Shown here: one piece after another, positions 8,645-17,833 of the stretch
How the letters are laid out: every line of letters begins with the position of its first letter
Numbering within the stretch: the stretch's first letter is position 1
Assembly (NCBI RefSeq): GCF_015732185.1
Contig: NZ_WIQM01000016.1
Coordinates: 62,001 to 126,000 of the forward strand
From: Pectinatus haikarae
Lineage (GTDB): Bacteria > Bacillota > Negativicutes > Selenomonadales > Selenomonadaceae
DNA: 64,000 bases
Direction: 5' to 3'
The notes under the pieces: generated by a model
The model's database searches: none
What the model was told of the DNA's origin: nothing
What the model saw: only the letters and a program-made list of their open reading frames with translations
Made by a program: the position numbers and the translations under genes

Positions 8645-9319
8645 TTGCTGACAGAATTAAAAGACAGCCCGCTGTTTTCCGGTATGACAGAAGCAGAAAT
8701 AGAAGATTGCCTGACTTACAGCGGTGCTAAAATAGTTGCTTATAAGAAGGATGATATAATATTCCATCAGAAAGAACTGCCCTCGAAGCTGATGATGCTG
8801 CTAGACGGAGTTGTGGTCATTGGCAATAATTCAAGTGATGGCAGAAGAAGCGTCGTTGCTACCTTTAACAGCACAGGTGAATTATTCGGAGAAGTCTTTG
8901 TTTTCCTGAATAAGAAAAGTTATGATCATTATGCACAGGCAGCCGCAGCGAGTAAAATATTGCAGATCCCCCGAAATTTTATTTACAGCGAAACAAATCA
9001 AAAAACTACTTGGCAATCTAAGATAATAGCCAATATTTTATCAATCTTGGCACATAAGGCTTATTTTTTGAATCAACGCCTGCAGGTTATGTCGTGTGCC
9101 ACGCTCCGCCAAAAAACAGCAAAAGTCTTACTGCAAAATGCAGCTGCTGACGGCAAGGTAACTTTGGGAATGAACCGTGAAGCCTTGGCAGATTTTTTAA
9201 ATGTAGCCCGCCCGTCATTATCCAGAGAACTGATGAAAATGCAGGAGGATGGCCTACTGCTTATAAAAAAGAAAACGATATATATCAAAAACATTGAAGA
9301 ATTGAGAAATATTTTATAA
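8645..9319 (+). CDS. hcpR: Crp/Fnr-family regulator (HcpR-like)
   Basis: A 224-residue regulator with a cyclic-nucleotide-binding-like beta-roll (about residues 8-120) and a C-terminal helix-turn-helix (MNREALADFLNVARPSLSRELMKM). It lacks the N-terminal cysteine cluster of FNR. In anaerobes, HcpR-type members activate hcp in response to nitric oxide or nitrite. The assignment follows from its place between the three-gene unit and hcp, and from identical palindromes in front of both. I chose the TTG at 8645 because AAAGGAGG ends 8 bp before it; an upstream TTG at 8624 overlaps that site. It lies about 38 bp after the ABC gene. Confidence 0.8.
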   Translation: MLTELKDSPLFSGMTEAEIEDCLTYSGAKIVAYKKDDIIFHQKELPSKLMMLLDGVVVIGNNSSDGRRSVVATFNSTGELFGEVFVFLNKKSYDHYAQAAAASKILQIPRNFIYSETNQKTTWQSKIIANILSILAHKAYFLNQRLQVMSCATLRQKTAKVLLQNAAADGKVTLGMNREALADFLNVARPSLSRELMKMQEDGLLLIKKKTIYIKNIEELRNIL

Positions 9320-9332
9320 ATAATAAAAATTT

Positions 9333-9374
9333 GTAACCAGTGTTACGGATTTTTAGTCTTATGCCTGCTATGAT
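9333..9374 (+). promoter_or_regulatory. HcpR-type operator and hcp promoter
   Basis: The palindrome GTAAC-CAGT-GTTAC (9333-9346), again flanked by TTT and GG, is followed by an extended -10 box TG-C-TATGAT (9366-9374). The predicted transcription start is near 9381, which centres the palindrome at -41.5, as at 5586. Confidence 0.8.
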
Positions 9375-9421
9375 AGATGTATTGAAGGGTTAATAAAATA
9401 TTTTAGGAGGATATCATTATC

Positions 9422-11077
9422 ATGGAAAAGAAAATGTTTTGTTTTCAGTGTCAGGAAACCGCAGGCTGCACTGGCTGCACCCAAGTAGGTGTATGCGGAA
9501 AGAAACCGGAAGTTGCCGCTATGCAGGACCTGCTGGTTTATGTGACTAAAGGTTTATCAGCAACTGCCGAACAATTGCGCAAGGAAAATAAAAAAGTGTC
9601 CCGCACTATAAACCACATGGTCACAACAAATCTTTTCACTACTATAACAAATGCCAACTTTGATGAAGCCACTATTATAAAGCGTATTTTCAGTACCTTG
9701 GAAGAAAAGGAAAAGCTTTTGTCACAGGTGGAAAATAAAGACGCTCTGCCCGATGCAGCCAGATGGACATCCGCAAGCAAAGATAATTTCCCGGAAAAGG
9801 CAGCTGCAGTTGGTGTTCTTTCTACTGAAAACGAGGACATCCGCAGTCTCAGAGAACTTATTACTTACGGTTTAAAAGGACTTGCTGCTTATACTAAACA
9901 TGCCAATACGCTTTTACAGGATGATGAAAAACTGGATGCCTTTATTCAATCATCTTTAGCTAAAACTCTTGACAATTCGCTTAGCATAAATGATTTGGTG
10001 GCGCTTACTCTCGAAACAGGAAAATATGGTGTCGATGGTATGGCACTTTTGGACAAAGCCAATACGTCATCCTACGGTAATCCTGAAATAACAAAAGTTA
10101 ATATTGGCGTAGGAACTCGTCCGGGAATCTTAATATCCGGGCATGATTTACGAGATATGGAAATGCTGCTTAAACAAACAGAAGGCACCGGCATAGATGT
10201 GTATACACATTCTGAAATGCTGCCGGCACATTATTATCCCGCTTTCAAAAAATACTCTCATTTTATAGGCAATTATGGAAATGCATGGTGGAAACAGAAA
10301 GAAGAGTTTGAAAGCTTCAACGGCCCTATACTCATGACCACAAATTGCATTGTTCCTCCTAAAGACAGCTACAAAGATCGTCTTTATACCACGGGGGCAG
10401 CAGGATTTCCCGGGTGTAAGCATATAGACGGCGAGGTCGGTAAAGAAAAAGATTTTTCGACTATAATTGAGCACGCCAAACGCTGTGCACCTCCTATAGA
10501 ATTGGAACGCGGCGAAATAGTGGGCGGATTTGCGCATAATCAGGTATTGGCTCTGGCAGATACAGTAGTCGATGCTGTTAAAAGCGGTGCTATTAAAAAA
10601 TTTGTTGTTATGGCTGGCTGCGACGGTCGTCATAAAACCAGAAACTATTATACTGATTTTGCGAAAGCACTGCCTAAGGACACTGTTATCCTGACTGCCG
10701 GCTGTGCAAAGTATAAATACAACAAACTTGATCTTGGTGCTATTGGCGGTGTGCCGCGTGTACTGGATGCGGGGCAATGCAACGACAGTTATTCGCTGGC
10801 AGTCATTGCGCTGAAACTGAAGGAAGTGTTCGGCCTTGACGATATCAACGACCTGCCCATTATATATAATATTGCATGGTATGAACAAAAAGCAGTGATT
10901 GTTCTGTTGGCGCTTTTATATCTCGGTGTAAAAAATATTCATCTCGGCCCTACTTTGCCTGCTTTTCTTTCACCAAATGTTGCCAAAGTATTGGTAGAAA
11001 ACTTTGGTATTGCCGGTATTACAACTGTTGAAAACGATATAAATTTATTTTTTGATGAATCTGCCGTACAAGCATAA
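9422..11077 (+). CDS. hcp: Hybrid cluster protein (Hcp, hydroxylamine reductase family)
   Basis: This 551-residue cytoplasmic iron-sulfur protein carries a conventional cluster and the 4Fe-2S-2O hybrid cluster. It acts as a nitric oxide reductase, and as a hydroxylamine reductase in vitro. The N-terminal C7-x2-C10-x8-C19-x5-C25 spacing is that of class I proteins. Further conserved cysteines lie in [23 protein letters not shown] and [11 protein letters not shown] strong AGGAGG precedes the ATG. No hcr reductase gene follows; a hairpin terminator is downstream, so hcp forms its own unit under the HcpR-type site. Confidence 0.95.
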   Translation: MEKKMFCFQCQETAGCTGCTQVGVCGKKPEVAAMQDLLVYVTKGLSATAEQLRKENKKVSRTINHMVTTNLFTTITNANFDEATIIKRIFSTLEEKEKLLSQVENKDALPDAARWTSASKDNFPEKAAAVGVLSTENEDIRSLRELITYGLKGLAAYTKHANTLLQDDEKLDAFIQSSLAKTLDNSLSINDLVALTLETGKYGVDGMALLDKANTSSYGNPEITKVNIGVGTRPGILISGHDLRDMEMLLKQTEGTGIDVYTHSEMLPAHYYPAFKKYSHFIGNYGNAWWKQKEEFESFNGPILMTTNCIVPPKDSYKDRLYTTGAAGFPGCKHIDGEVGKEKDFSTIIEHAKRCAPPIELERGEIVGGFAHNQVLALADTVVDAVKSGAIKKFVVMAGCDGRHKTRNYYTDFAKALPKDTVILTAGCAKYKYNKLDLGAIGGVPRVLDAGQCNDSYSLAVIALKLKEVFGLDDINDLPIIYNIAWYEQKAVIVLLALLYLGVKNIHLGPTLPAFLSPNVAKVLVENFGIAGITTVENDINLFFDESAVQA

Positions 11078-11190
11078 AAGCATATTGGACCTATGTGCCA
11101 GCCCTGCACAAATATAATTACATTATTATAAATGAGCAGCTAAAGTCCATTAAAATCATTGATTTAACCATGGTGTATATTTTAATTTCC

Positions 11191-11228
11191 AGACGTTTGA
11201 TATTAACAATATTGAACGTCTATTTTTT
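11191..11228 (+). terminator. Terminator after hcp
   Basis: A 14-bp stem (AGACGTTTGATATT with AATATTGAACGTCT, two G-U pairs) has a 3-nt loop and is followed by a run of T. It lies about 115 bp past the hcp stop. Confidence 0.75.
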
Positions 11229-11718
11229 ATGTATTTTTAAATAAGGCAGGCAGCTTTTTCATAAAAGGGCCCCATAAGTTAGATTTTTTAGTCTAACTTT
11301 ACGTGGTCACTGCATAAACACGTGCTGTTTTTACGGCTTGCAACAATGTGGAGCAAAAAAATATATCAAAAACCGAACAACATCCCAAAGGGTTGTTAAA
11401 CATAATATATAAAATATGTAAGATATGCAGCAATTAAACCATAATACACTATTTATACCATTCTTCAAAATCAAAAAAATTTGGCAATTAATTCATAATT
11501 TACGTTTATATTATCTCCAATGTATGATATTATTATAAAAATGATAGATATATTCCCCTTCCGAGTGGATTTTTGAATATATTTGAATTTTAGGGATTAT
11601 CTTTCACAGAATGAAACTGCCTTTTTACTAAACCGATTCTATTAAAAAAGTAAGTGATATAGGAATTTGATCATCGGTTAAATTTTATTTTGCCTTTTAT
11701 AGAAATACGGAGGAGAAA
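11229..11718. other. Long AT-rich leader region with an IS-end-like hairpin
   Basis: About 490 bp without a gene, upstream of the diguanylate cyclase gene. A hairpin at 11276-11299 (AAGTTAGA/TCTAACTT), followed by ACGTGGTCACT, resembles terminal sequences of IS3-family (IS150 group) elements, so it may be a scar; this is weak. I saw no c-di-GMP riboswitch. Confidence 0.35.
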
Positions 11719-13437
11719 ATGCAATTATTACATCTTGATAGTGATAAGCTTTTTTCAGAAAAGATAAAAAATATTGCTCAAAAAAATGGTTTTACCTATA
11801 AAAGGGCAATATCCACAAACGAAGTTTTTGAAAAATTTGATACTGGAAAAACGGGATTGCTGGTCATCGATGAAGATATTGATTGGATGCTAAACAATGA
11901 ATCTGTTCGTGTCATTATCTCCAGAGATTTTATTTGCCCGCCCATTATTGTTATAACATCCAAAAAAGATCTGCGGATAAAAAAGAAATGTTTCAATATG
12001 GGAATAATGGGATATTTCGAAAAAGAATTATTCAACAGCAGCCGCTTTGTAAAATATCTCAAAACTATTCAAAAAGAAACGGGAAATATAGATCTGATAC
12101 GAAAAATTCATATTGCTGTGCTTGATGACAGTCAATTTACGCTCAGAATCATGCGTGTCTTTTTTGATATGCATGGGATTAATAATGTCGCTTATTATCA
12201 AAGTCCGTCAGAATTCTTACAGCAGAAAATGGACTATGAACTTTTTCTTATTGATCTGGTTCTGCCTGAGCATGACGGAGACGATATTATTGAATACATA
12301 CGAGAAAAAAATCAAGATGCAATGATCATCCTAATGACAGCTTATACTAATGAAAATATCTTGGCACACTGTTTGAGTATTGGTGCCAATGATTTTATAT
12401 TAAAACCTTTAGAAATGAAAATATTTATGGCCAGGATAAGTTCTTGCATAAATCATTATTATCTCCAAAGAGAAATAAGCATAAAAAATGACCAGCTTTT
12501 TGATATGGCTACAAGGGACAGCTTGACAACTCTATATAATCGCGCTTATTTTGCAAAAATATGTGAAAAAAAAGTAAAAGAAAATTTGGCTGCTGATTTA
12601 CCATTTTCTTTTATATTAATGGATATTGATCATTTCAAAACTGTTAATGATCAATATGGTCACTTAAAAGGTGACTATGTTCTTAGAGAACTTGCCAAGG
12701 TTCTAAAAGAAAATCTAAGAAATTCTGATATTATCGGTAGATGGGGCGGCGAGGAATTTACTATTTTGATGGATAATGCAACAGTAGAGTCTTCCACAGA
12801 AGTTGCCGAAAAGATAAGAGAGGTCATAGAAAAACATTGCTTCAACGGTATAAGGCAGATAACCGTTAGTATAGGTGTAGCACAATGGCAGAAAGGTGAT
12901 GACAGAGAAATACTGTTCAGAAGGCTGGATCATTCATTATATCTGGCAAAACTGACAGGACGCAATAAGGTAGTAAGCAACGCTGAACTGCATATGGTAC
13001 AGGGAGACAAACCTATGACGATCGAGTGGGGCCTTTTTTTCAAAAGCGGCAATGACAAAATCGATGCAGATCACAGTAAATTGATCGGAATGTTAAATAA
13101 ATTCATTTATCTGTGCTTTGATAAAAATAAGAAAAAAGAAATGGATAATCTTCTTATTGAATTTGCCCAAGAGATAGTTGATCATTTCGACAGAGAAGAA
13201 GAAATACTCAAAGATTATAAATATCAGAACTATAAAGACCACAAAAATGTCCATGCCGAACTTGTAACCAAAACTTTAAAACTGCTCAAGAACTATAATG
13301 ATAATAATCTTGAACCTATAAATGTTGCAAAATATTTAGTGCAGGAGGTCGTCATTGGTCATATTGTCAGACATGATTTTAATTTCTATAATATCTTCAC
13401 ACATCATGAGAATGAAAATATGATAGTCAAGTCATAA
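11719..13437 (+). CDS. REC-REC-GGDEF-hemerythrin diguanylate cyclase
   Basis: A 572-residue cytoplasmic signalling protein. Residues 1-115 form a degenerate receiver-like domain. Residues 130-250 are a full receiver (acidic pair D136/D137, phospho-acceptor D179 in LIDLVLPEHDG, K229 in ILKPLE). Residues 262-425 are a GGDEF domain with an intact GGEEF active site (343-347) and an RxxD product-inhibition site (RNSD, 334-337). Residues 430-555 are a bacteriohemerythrin domain (IDADHSKLI, HFDREEE, HKNVHAE, HIVRHDF) that would bind a di-iron centre sensing O2 or NO. It should make cyclic di-GMP under control of phosphorylation and of O2/NO. A GGAGG site precedes the ATG. No cognate kinase is adjacent. 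Confidence 0.9.
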   Translation: MQLLHLDSDKLFSEKIKNIAQKNGFTYKRAISTNEVFEKFDTGKTGLLVIDEDIDWMLNNESVRVIISRDFICPPIIVITSKKDLRIKKKCFNMGIMGYFEKELFNSSRFVKYLKTIQKETGNIDLIRKIHIAVLDDSQFTLRIMRVFFDMHGINNVAYYQSPSEFLQQKMDYELFLIDLVLPEHDGDDIIEYIREKNQDAMIILMTAYTNENILAHCLSIGANDFILKPLEMKIFMARISSCINHYYLQREISIKNDQLFDMATRDSLTTLYNRAYFAKICEKKVKENLAADLPFSFILMDIDHFKTVNDQYGHLKGDYVLRELAKVLKENLRNSDIIGRWGGEEFTILMDNATVESSTEVAEKIREVIEKHCFNGIRQITVSIGVAQWQKGDDREILFRRLDHSLYLAKLTGRNKVVSNAELHMVQGDKPMTIEWGLFFKSGNDKIDADHSKLIGMLNKFIYLCFDKNKKKEMDNLLIEFAQEIVDHFDREEEILKDYKYQNYKDHKNVHAELVTKTLKLLKNYNDNNLEPINVAKYLVQEVVIGHIVRHDFNFYNIFTHHENENMIVKS

Positions 13438-13475
13438 ATATTTTTCTTGGACATAGGTTATCTTTTACTAACAAT

Positions 13476-13504
13476 TTGACTTTTTATTTAATAAATGATA
13501 TATT
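13476..13504 (+). promoter_or_regulatory. Strong sigma-A-type promoter
   Basis: TTGACT (13476-13481), a 17-bp spacer and TATATT (13499-13504) form a near-consensus promoter. The hairpin terminator at 13541-13569 lies only about 30 bp past the expected start near 13511. Confidence 0.55.
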
Positions 13505-13510
13505 ACTAGT

Positions 13511-13569
13511 ATAATATTATTGCTCGAGCCACTCCTCTTTACTGCCGGTTAATACCGGCAGTTTTTTTG
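13511..13569 (+). ncRNA. Candidate short RNA of about 59 nt
   Basis: A transcript from the promoter at 13476-13504 would end at the terminator at 13541-13569, giving a short RNA with an unstructured 5' half and a terminator hairpin. Without expression data it could equally be a terminator for the upstream gene that happens to follow a promoter-like sequence. Confidence 0.3.
13541..13569 (+). terminator. Strong Rho-independent terminator
   Basis: A perfect 9-bp stem (ACTGCCGGT/ACCGGCAGT) with a 4-nt loop is followed by seven or more T. The remaining sequence to 14010 is AT-rich and shows no gene. Confidence 0.85.
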
Positions 13570-14010
13570 TATAGGAATAACAATAATAGTGAATTTATCG
13601 CTGTTTTATCAAATGTCTAAAACCTATTCTTCTCTGTAATACTAATAATTTGATAAAATTTTTTTCTTTATCTATTCTTTTCCATAAAATTTTACGCAAA
13701 TATTTAAAAGTTAATTTGATTCGATGCTTTTTTTATTTACTGATGTTTAAAAAATGCGGAAATAAGACTGCTGTTCCTGCATTTTTCTTCTTTTTAACCA
13801 AGTTTTTTTATATTTTGCCGCTCTGTTCAGCTGCCACATATTTTTTTAATTTTGGAACATATTTAAAGGCAGCAGTAAGTAAAACAATAGTATGGTATTT
13901 TTCACTATTTTGGAGTATAATAACAAAATGTAATAGCAATCATGATAAAAAGGAATCAGATAAATGAATCCAATAATAGGATTCTGAGTTTTTATATTGG
14001 AGAAGGGTGG

Positions 14011-15306
14011 ATGATCATTTTGAGCAGAAGTTTTTTCAAATCTCTTCATTTTCAGGTATTGATTTCAATCATATTAGGTATTTTATTCGGGTATTTATAT
14101 CCAACGCTTGGTACGGATATGAAACCGCTTGGCGATGCATTTATAAAATTAATAAAAATGATTATTGGACCGATTATATTCTGTACCATTGTTTGTGGCA
14201 TTGCAGGCATGGGGGATATGAAAAAAGTAGGCAGAGTAGGCGGAAAGGCTCTTCTATACTTCGAAACGGTCACAACATTTTCTCTCTTTTTTGGTATCTT
14301 ATTAGTTGAAATTTTAAAACCAGGCAAAGGGATGAATATTGATCCGTCTACACTTGATGCTTCTTCTGTATCAATGTATGCACAGGCAGCTCAAGCTCAT
14401 TCTGTCGGGCAGTTTTTTATGAATATAATCCCGAATACAGTAGTTGATGCTTTCGCTAAAGGCGAAATTTTACAGATATTGCTTTTTTCTGTAATTTTCG
14501 GCTGGGCATTATCTAAAATGGGGGAAAAGGGAAAACCTCTTTTGCAAATAATCAGCGATGTTTCCCATACCTTTTTTAAGATTGTAGACATTATTATGAA
14601 ACTCGCACCGATCGGAACTTTTGGCGCTATGGCTTTTACGATTGGCGCATATGGTATAGAATCGCTGGGCAGCCTGCTCAAGCTTTTAGGGACTTTCTAT
14701 CTTGCCTGTTTCTTATTTTTGTTATTTGTAATCTGTCCGATAGCCAGATGGGCAGGAATAAATTTTTGGCGATACTTGTGTTATTTTAAAGATGAACTGC
14801 TTATAGTATTCGGCACTGCCTCTTCGGAAAGCGCCTTACCGCGCATGATGGAAAAATTAGAAAAGCTTGGCTGTTCAAAATCCATTGTCGGACTTGTTAT
14901 TCCGACAGGTTATTCTTTCAATCTTGACGGAACATCGATCTATCTTACTATTGCAGCAATATTTTTAGCTCAGGCAACGAATACTGATTTAACATTCATG
15001 CAGGAAGCAACTATTATAGCGGTTTTACTGCTGACTTCAAAAGGCGCGTCGGGTGTCACAGGAAGTGGTTTTATAGTTCTTGCCGCAACCTTGACCAGTA
15101 TGCCTTCCATACCTGTTGGCGCCTTAGCGCTTATCTTCGGAGTTGATCGTTTTATGACCCAGGGACGTGCTCTGACAAACCTTATTGGCAACGGAATTGC
15201 TACATTTGTAGTAGCTGAATGGGAAAAAGAGATAGATTACAGTAAAATGCAGGAAGTTGCCTGCGACAGCAAAAAATTTGCAGAACATAAAATGGCAATA
15301 AAATGA
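14011..15306 (+). CDS. dctA: C4-dicarboxylate:cation symporter (DAACS family)
   Basis: A 431-residue inner-membrane symporter that would import succinate, fumarate, malate or aspartate with protons or sodium. Family motifs are clear: [21 protein letters not shown], the [10 protein letters not shown] segment, the [12 protein letters not shown] hairpin and [20 protein letters not shown]. The last is closer to DctA than to the glutamate carrier GltP. I place the start at the ATG at 14011, which has a GGAGAAGG site and gives the family's usual N-terminus; an in-frame ATG at 13942 would add 23 polar residues. It is a single-gene unit with a terminator downstream. Confidence 0.85.
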   Translation: MIILSRSFFKSLHFQVLISIILGILFGYLYPTLGTDMKPLGDAFIKLIKMIIGPIIFCTIVCGIAGMGDMKKVGRVGGKALLYFETVTTFSLFFGILLVEILKPGKGMNIDPSTLDASSVSMYAQAAQAHSVGQFFMNIIPNTVVDAFAKGEILQILLFSVIFGWALSKMGEKGKPLLQIISDVSHTFFKIVDIIMKLAPIGTFGAMAFTIGAYGIESLGSLLKLLGTFYLACFLFLLFVICPIARWAGINFWRYLCYFKDELLIVFGTASSESALPRMMEKLEKLGCSKSIVGLVIPTGYSFNLDGTSIYLTIAAIFLAQATNTDLTFMQEATIIAVLLLTSKGASGVTGSGFIVLAATLTSMPSIPVGALALIFGVDRFMTQGRALTNLIGNGIATFVVAEWEKEIDYSKMQEVACDSKKFAEHKMAIK

Positions 15307-15380
15307 TTTGGGGTTATAAACATATACTTCAGTGCAATATATAAACTGCCGCCTACAATAGACGGTTTATAAACATCACA

Positions 15381-15418
15381 AAAACCTGCCTGGCAATTCT
15401 ATGCCTACAGGTTTTTTT
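15381..15418 (+). terminator. Terminator after dctA
   Basis: The outer stem AAAACCTG/CAGGTTTT holds an inner GGCA/TGCC stem and is followed by a T-run. Confidence 0.8.
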
Positions 15419-15490
15419 CGTTTTCAATGCAAAGGATAAGAAATAAAAACGGCGAATTTAATTATATGTATAATATTTTGAGGTGAAAAA

Positions 15491-16342
15491 ATGAAAGTAT
15501 TGGTTACAGGCTGTACCGGACAGCTGGGTTTTGATGTCTGCCGGCAGCTCAAAGAAAAAAATATTGAATATTATGGAGCGGTAAGAGATGATTTTGATTT
15601 AAGAAATCAAGCAGCTATTGTAAGCTTCATAGAAAAAATTAAACCTGATGCGGTCATTCACTGCGCTGCGTATACTGCTGTGGACAAAGCTGAAGACGAA
15701 CCGGAGCTTTGCCGTCAGATAAATGTCACGGCAACACGCACGATAGCTGAAATCTGCAAAACAATTAATGCAAAAATGCTGTATATAAGCACTGACTACG
15801 TTTTTACCGGTACAGGTGATCATTTTCAAGAGGTAAACGATAAAAAAATTGCTGTGAATGTTTATGGGCAATCAAAATTGGATGGTGAATCAGCTGTGCG
15901 CAATACGCTGAAAAATCATTTTATAGTACGTGTGTCTTGGGTTTTTGGCATAAAGGGACATAATTTTATACGTACAATGCTGAATTTGGCTCAAAATCAC
16001 AGCACACTCAGAGTAGTAAATGACCAGATCGGCTCACCAACTTATACCGCTGATTTAGCCGTCTTATTATGCAATATGGTATTAAGCAATAAATACGGAA
16101 CCTATCATGCCACTAATGAGGGTATCTGTTCATGGAAAGACTTTGCCGAAGAAATATTTAGGCAAGCAGCCGTTAATACAGCCGTTATCGGTCAGTTGTC
16201 AGCAGAATATCCAACCAAGGCCAGACGACCTCTGAATTCAAGATTGAGTAAAAAATCTCTGGACGATGCCGGATTTCGCAGATTACCTGATTGGCATGAT
16301 GCACTGCAAAGATATTTAAAAGAAATAAACTTAGAAAAATAA
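15491..16342 (+). CDS. rfbD: dTDP-4-dehydrorhamnose reductase family protein
   Basis: A 283-residue short-chain dehydrogenase-type protein. The N-terminal TGCTGQLG motif binds NAD(P)H, the catalytic Tyr-Lys pair is in VYGQSKLDGE, and STDYVF supplies the serine/threonine region. RfbD makes dTDP-L-rhamnose for lipopolysaccharide or other glycans, which suits an outer-membrane-bearing cell. The other rhamnose genes (rfbA, rfbB, rfbC) are not in the window, and the gene stands alone between two terminators. A related sugar-nucleotide reductase is possible. Confidence 0.85.
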   Translation: MKVLVTGCTGQLGFDVCRQLKEKNIEYYGAVRDDFDLRNQAAIVSFIEKIKPDAVIHCAAYTAVDKAEDEPELCRQINVTATRTIAEICKTINAKMLYISTDYVFTGTGDHFQEVNDKKIAVNVYGQSKLDGESAVRNTLKNHFIVRVSWVFGIKGHNFIRTMLNLAQNHSTLRVVNDQIGSPTYTADLAVLLCNMVLSNKYGTYHATNEGICSWKDFAEEIFRQAAVNTAVIGQLSAEYPTKARRPLNSRLSKKSLDDAGFRRLPDWHDALQRYLKEINLEK

Positions 16343-16361
16343 AAAAACTTATCAAATTATA

Positions 16362-16411
16362 CCAAAAAAACACTGTACTAAAATCAATGATTTTAGTACA
16401 GTGTTTTTTGG
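16362..16411. terminator. Bidirectional terminator between rfbD and the Ser-rich gene
   Basis: A perfect 18-bp inverted repeat (AACACTGTACTAAAATCA and its complement) is centred on position 16387. It has A-runs on the left and T-runs on the right, so it can end transcription from both converging genes. Confidence 0.9.
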
Positions 16412-16419
16412 TCAGACAG

Positions 16420-16842
16420 TCATTCTTTACCGTCTGACGATGTGCTATCATCGGAAGATGATGATTCGGCTGATTTTTCGGCGTTTGATACACCGGAAGC
16501 AGGCACGGAAGATGAACTTGTATCAGAAGAAGTCTGTTCAGAAGATATTTTCTGAATTATATTTTGGATCTTGGCATCTTGTCCATAAGTCAGGACACTA
16601 TAAAGATCCGAGCTGGTAGTGTCATTATCCGATAAATAATTTGCCAAAGAAGCATTCTGCATTTGTAATGAGGAAACATATTCATCCAGCTCTTGTGTTG
16701 CTGAAGATGTATCATTTGATGAAGTCTTCGTATCGGTCCCACCAGCCGCCGCAGAATTTTTGTTGGTGGTTTCAGATGACGATGCACTGTCTGAAAACAA
16801 TGTTGATAGCAAACTATTTGATACATTGCTAATAATAGACAT
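16420..16842 (-). CDS. Small Ser/Thr-rich protein of unknown function, 140 aa
   Basis: I do not recognise this protein. Serine and threonine make up roughly 40% of its residues, with Ser tracts near both ends and a more ordinary central stretch (about residues 50-100, LDEYVSSLQMQNASLANYL...YSVLTYGQDAKIQNIIQKI). It has no signal peptide, membrane segment or cysteine. An AAGG-type site precedes the ATG, and a shared terminator lies just past the stop, so it looks like a real single-gene unit. The composition suggests a disordered, perhaps surface-associated or scaffold protein; that is a guess. Confidence 0.6.
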   Translation of the reverse strand: MSIISNVSNSLLSTLFSDSASSSETTNKNSAAAGGTDTKTSSNDTSSATQELDEYVSSLQMQNASLANYLSDNDTTSSDLYSVLTYGQDAKIQNIIQKISSEQTSSDTSSSSVPASGVSNAEKSAESSSSDDSTSSDGKE

Positions 16843-17245
16843 CCCTTACCTTCTTTCACTATGTATAACATTCATTGAAACCCTATAAATACTATCGTCA
16901 ATTTGCAAAAAAATTTAAGAGATATTTACATATTTATTTAATTTGACCGCTAGGATATTATTGACATAATATTATTCTCATTTTTGCGGTAAATATCAAT
17001 TTATATTGTTTTATCCTTGTCATCAAAAATCATATAAATTACATATCACATCTATATTAATAAATAATCTAAAACATTTAAAAAAAAACATCCCTTGTTA
17101 AATCTTTAATAGTATCTATTTTATATATAATAATATAAAAATAACTACTTTACTTTTATATCGTAAGATAGTATTATAATGTCATAGATAAAAAGTTACC
17201 TGATAATAAAAAATAATTAATAAGTACTAGAAAGGGTTGTTTATA
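16843..17245. other. Very AT-rich spacer
   Basis: About 400 bp with no gene. A TATAAT box at 17175-17180 is a plausible -10 element for the gene at 17246, without a good -35 box. Nothing else was recognised. Confidence 0.5.
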
Positions 17246-17557
17246 ATGAAAAAAAACATATTTGCTTTATCAGCTATTCTTCTTGGAGTTGCTTTTACAG
17301 GAGTAACTCATGCTAACCCCGTTGATGCACCGTTTGCGATAACCAATATGAGCAGCAGCGAAAAGGGTATTTACAGGACAGTTGACAATAATCCTACTTC
17401 CTACAGCAAGAAAGAAATTAATGGTCATATTTATGAAAGCTGGGTTGATAATAATACAGCATATACAAAAGTTGACGGTAATGTGGTTAAAGCTTATAAG
17501 ATTGATAATGATTTAGAAAGAGATCCGTTCATAAATATGAGCAGTAATTTAAGATAA
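17246..17557 (+). CDS. Small exported protein of unknown function, 103 aa
   Basis: The ATG at 17246 follows an AAAGGG site and opens a classical signal peptide (MKKNIFALSAILLGVAFTGVTHA) with likely cleavage before NPVDAP. The mature part is about 80 polar residues without cysteine and with no motif I know. In a diderm cell it would be periplasmic or outer-membrane-associated. It is a single-gene unit ended by a hairpin terminator. Confidence 0.65.
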   Translation: MKKNIFALSAILLGVAFTGVTHANPVDAPFAITNMSSSEKGIYRTVDNNPTSYSKKEINGHIYESWVDNNTAYTKVDGNVVKAYKIDNDLERDPFINMSSNLR

Positions 17558-17578
17558 TAATACTCTCCTTGCTTTTAT

Positions 17579-17620
17579 AACAAGATTTGGATAATAAAAT
17601 CCGAATCTTGTTATTTTTTT
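17579..17620 (+). terminator. Terminator after the small exported protein
   Basis: The stem AACAAGATT-GGAT/ATCC-AATCTTGTT, with a small internal mismatch, is followed by a T-run. Confidence 0.8.
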
Positions 17621-17833
17621 ATTGAGAATTTTCATTAACAAAGATTAAATAATACCGAAATTATGCAAAAATCCTGAATCTAATTATTGATGTCCTATAA
17701 AACACAGCAATAATATAAGGCTGATACAAGCTTTACCTGACATGCGTTGTCTTTGTCTTTAAATTATAAAAGCGCTATAATTAATATTAATATTTTAAGA
17801 GATATTAATATGTAAATTTTGAGGGGGATTTTC

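Noticed and set aside
10148-10888. A 246-codon open frame on the minus strand inside hcp
   Set aside because: It lies wholly opposite a clear Hcp coding sequence, has no ribosome-binding site and its product has no recognisable domain.
11229-11718. A cyclic di-GMP riboswitch before the diguanylate cyclase gene
   Set aside because: I looked for the conserved GEMM core and paired stems and did not find them; only an IS-end-like hairpin is present.
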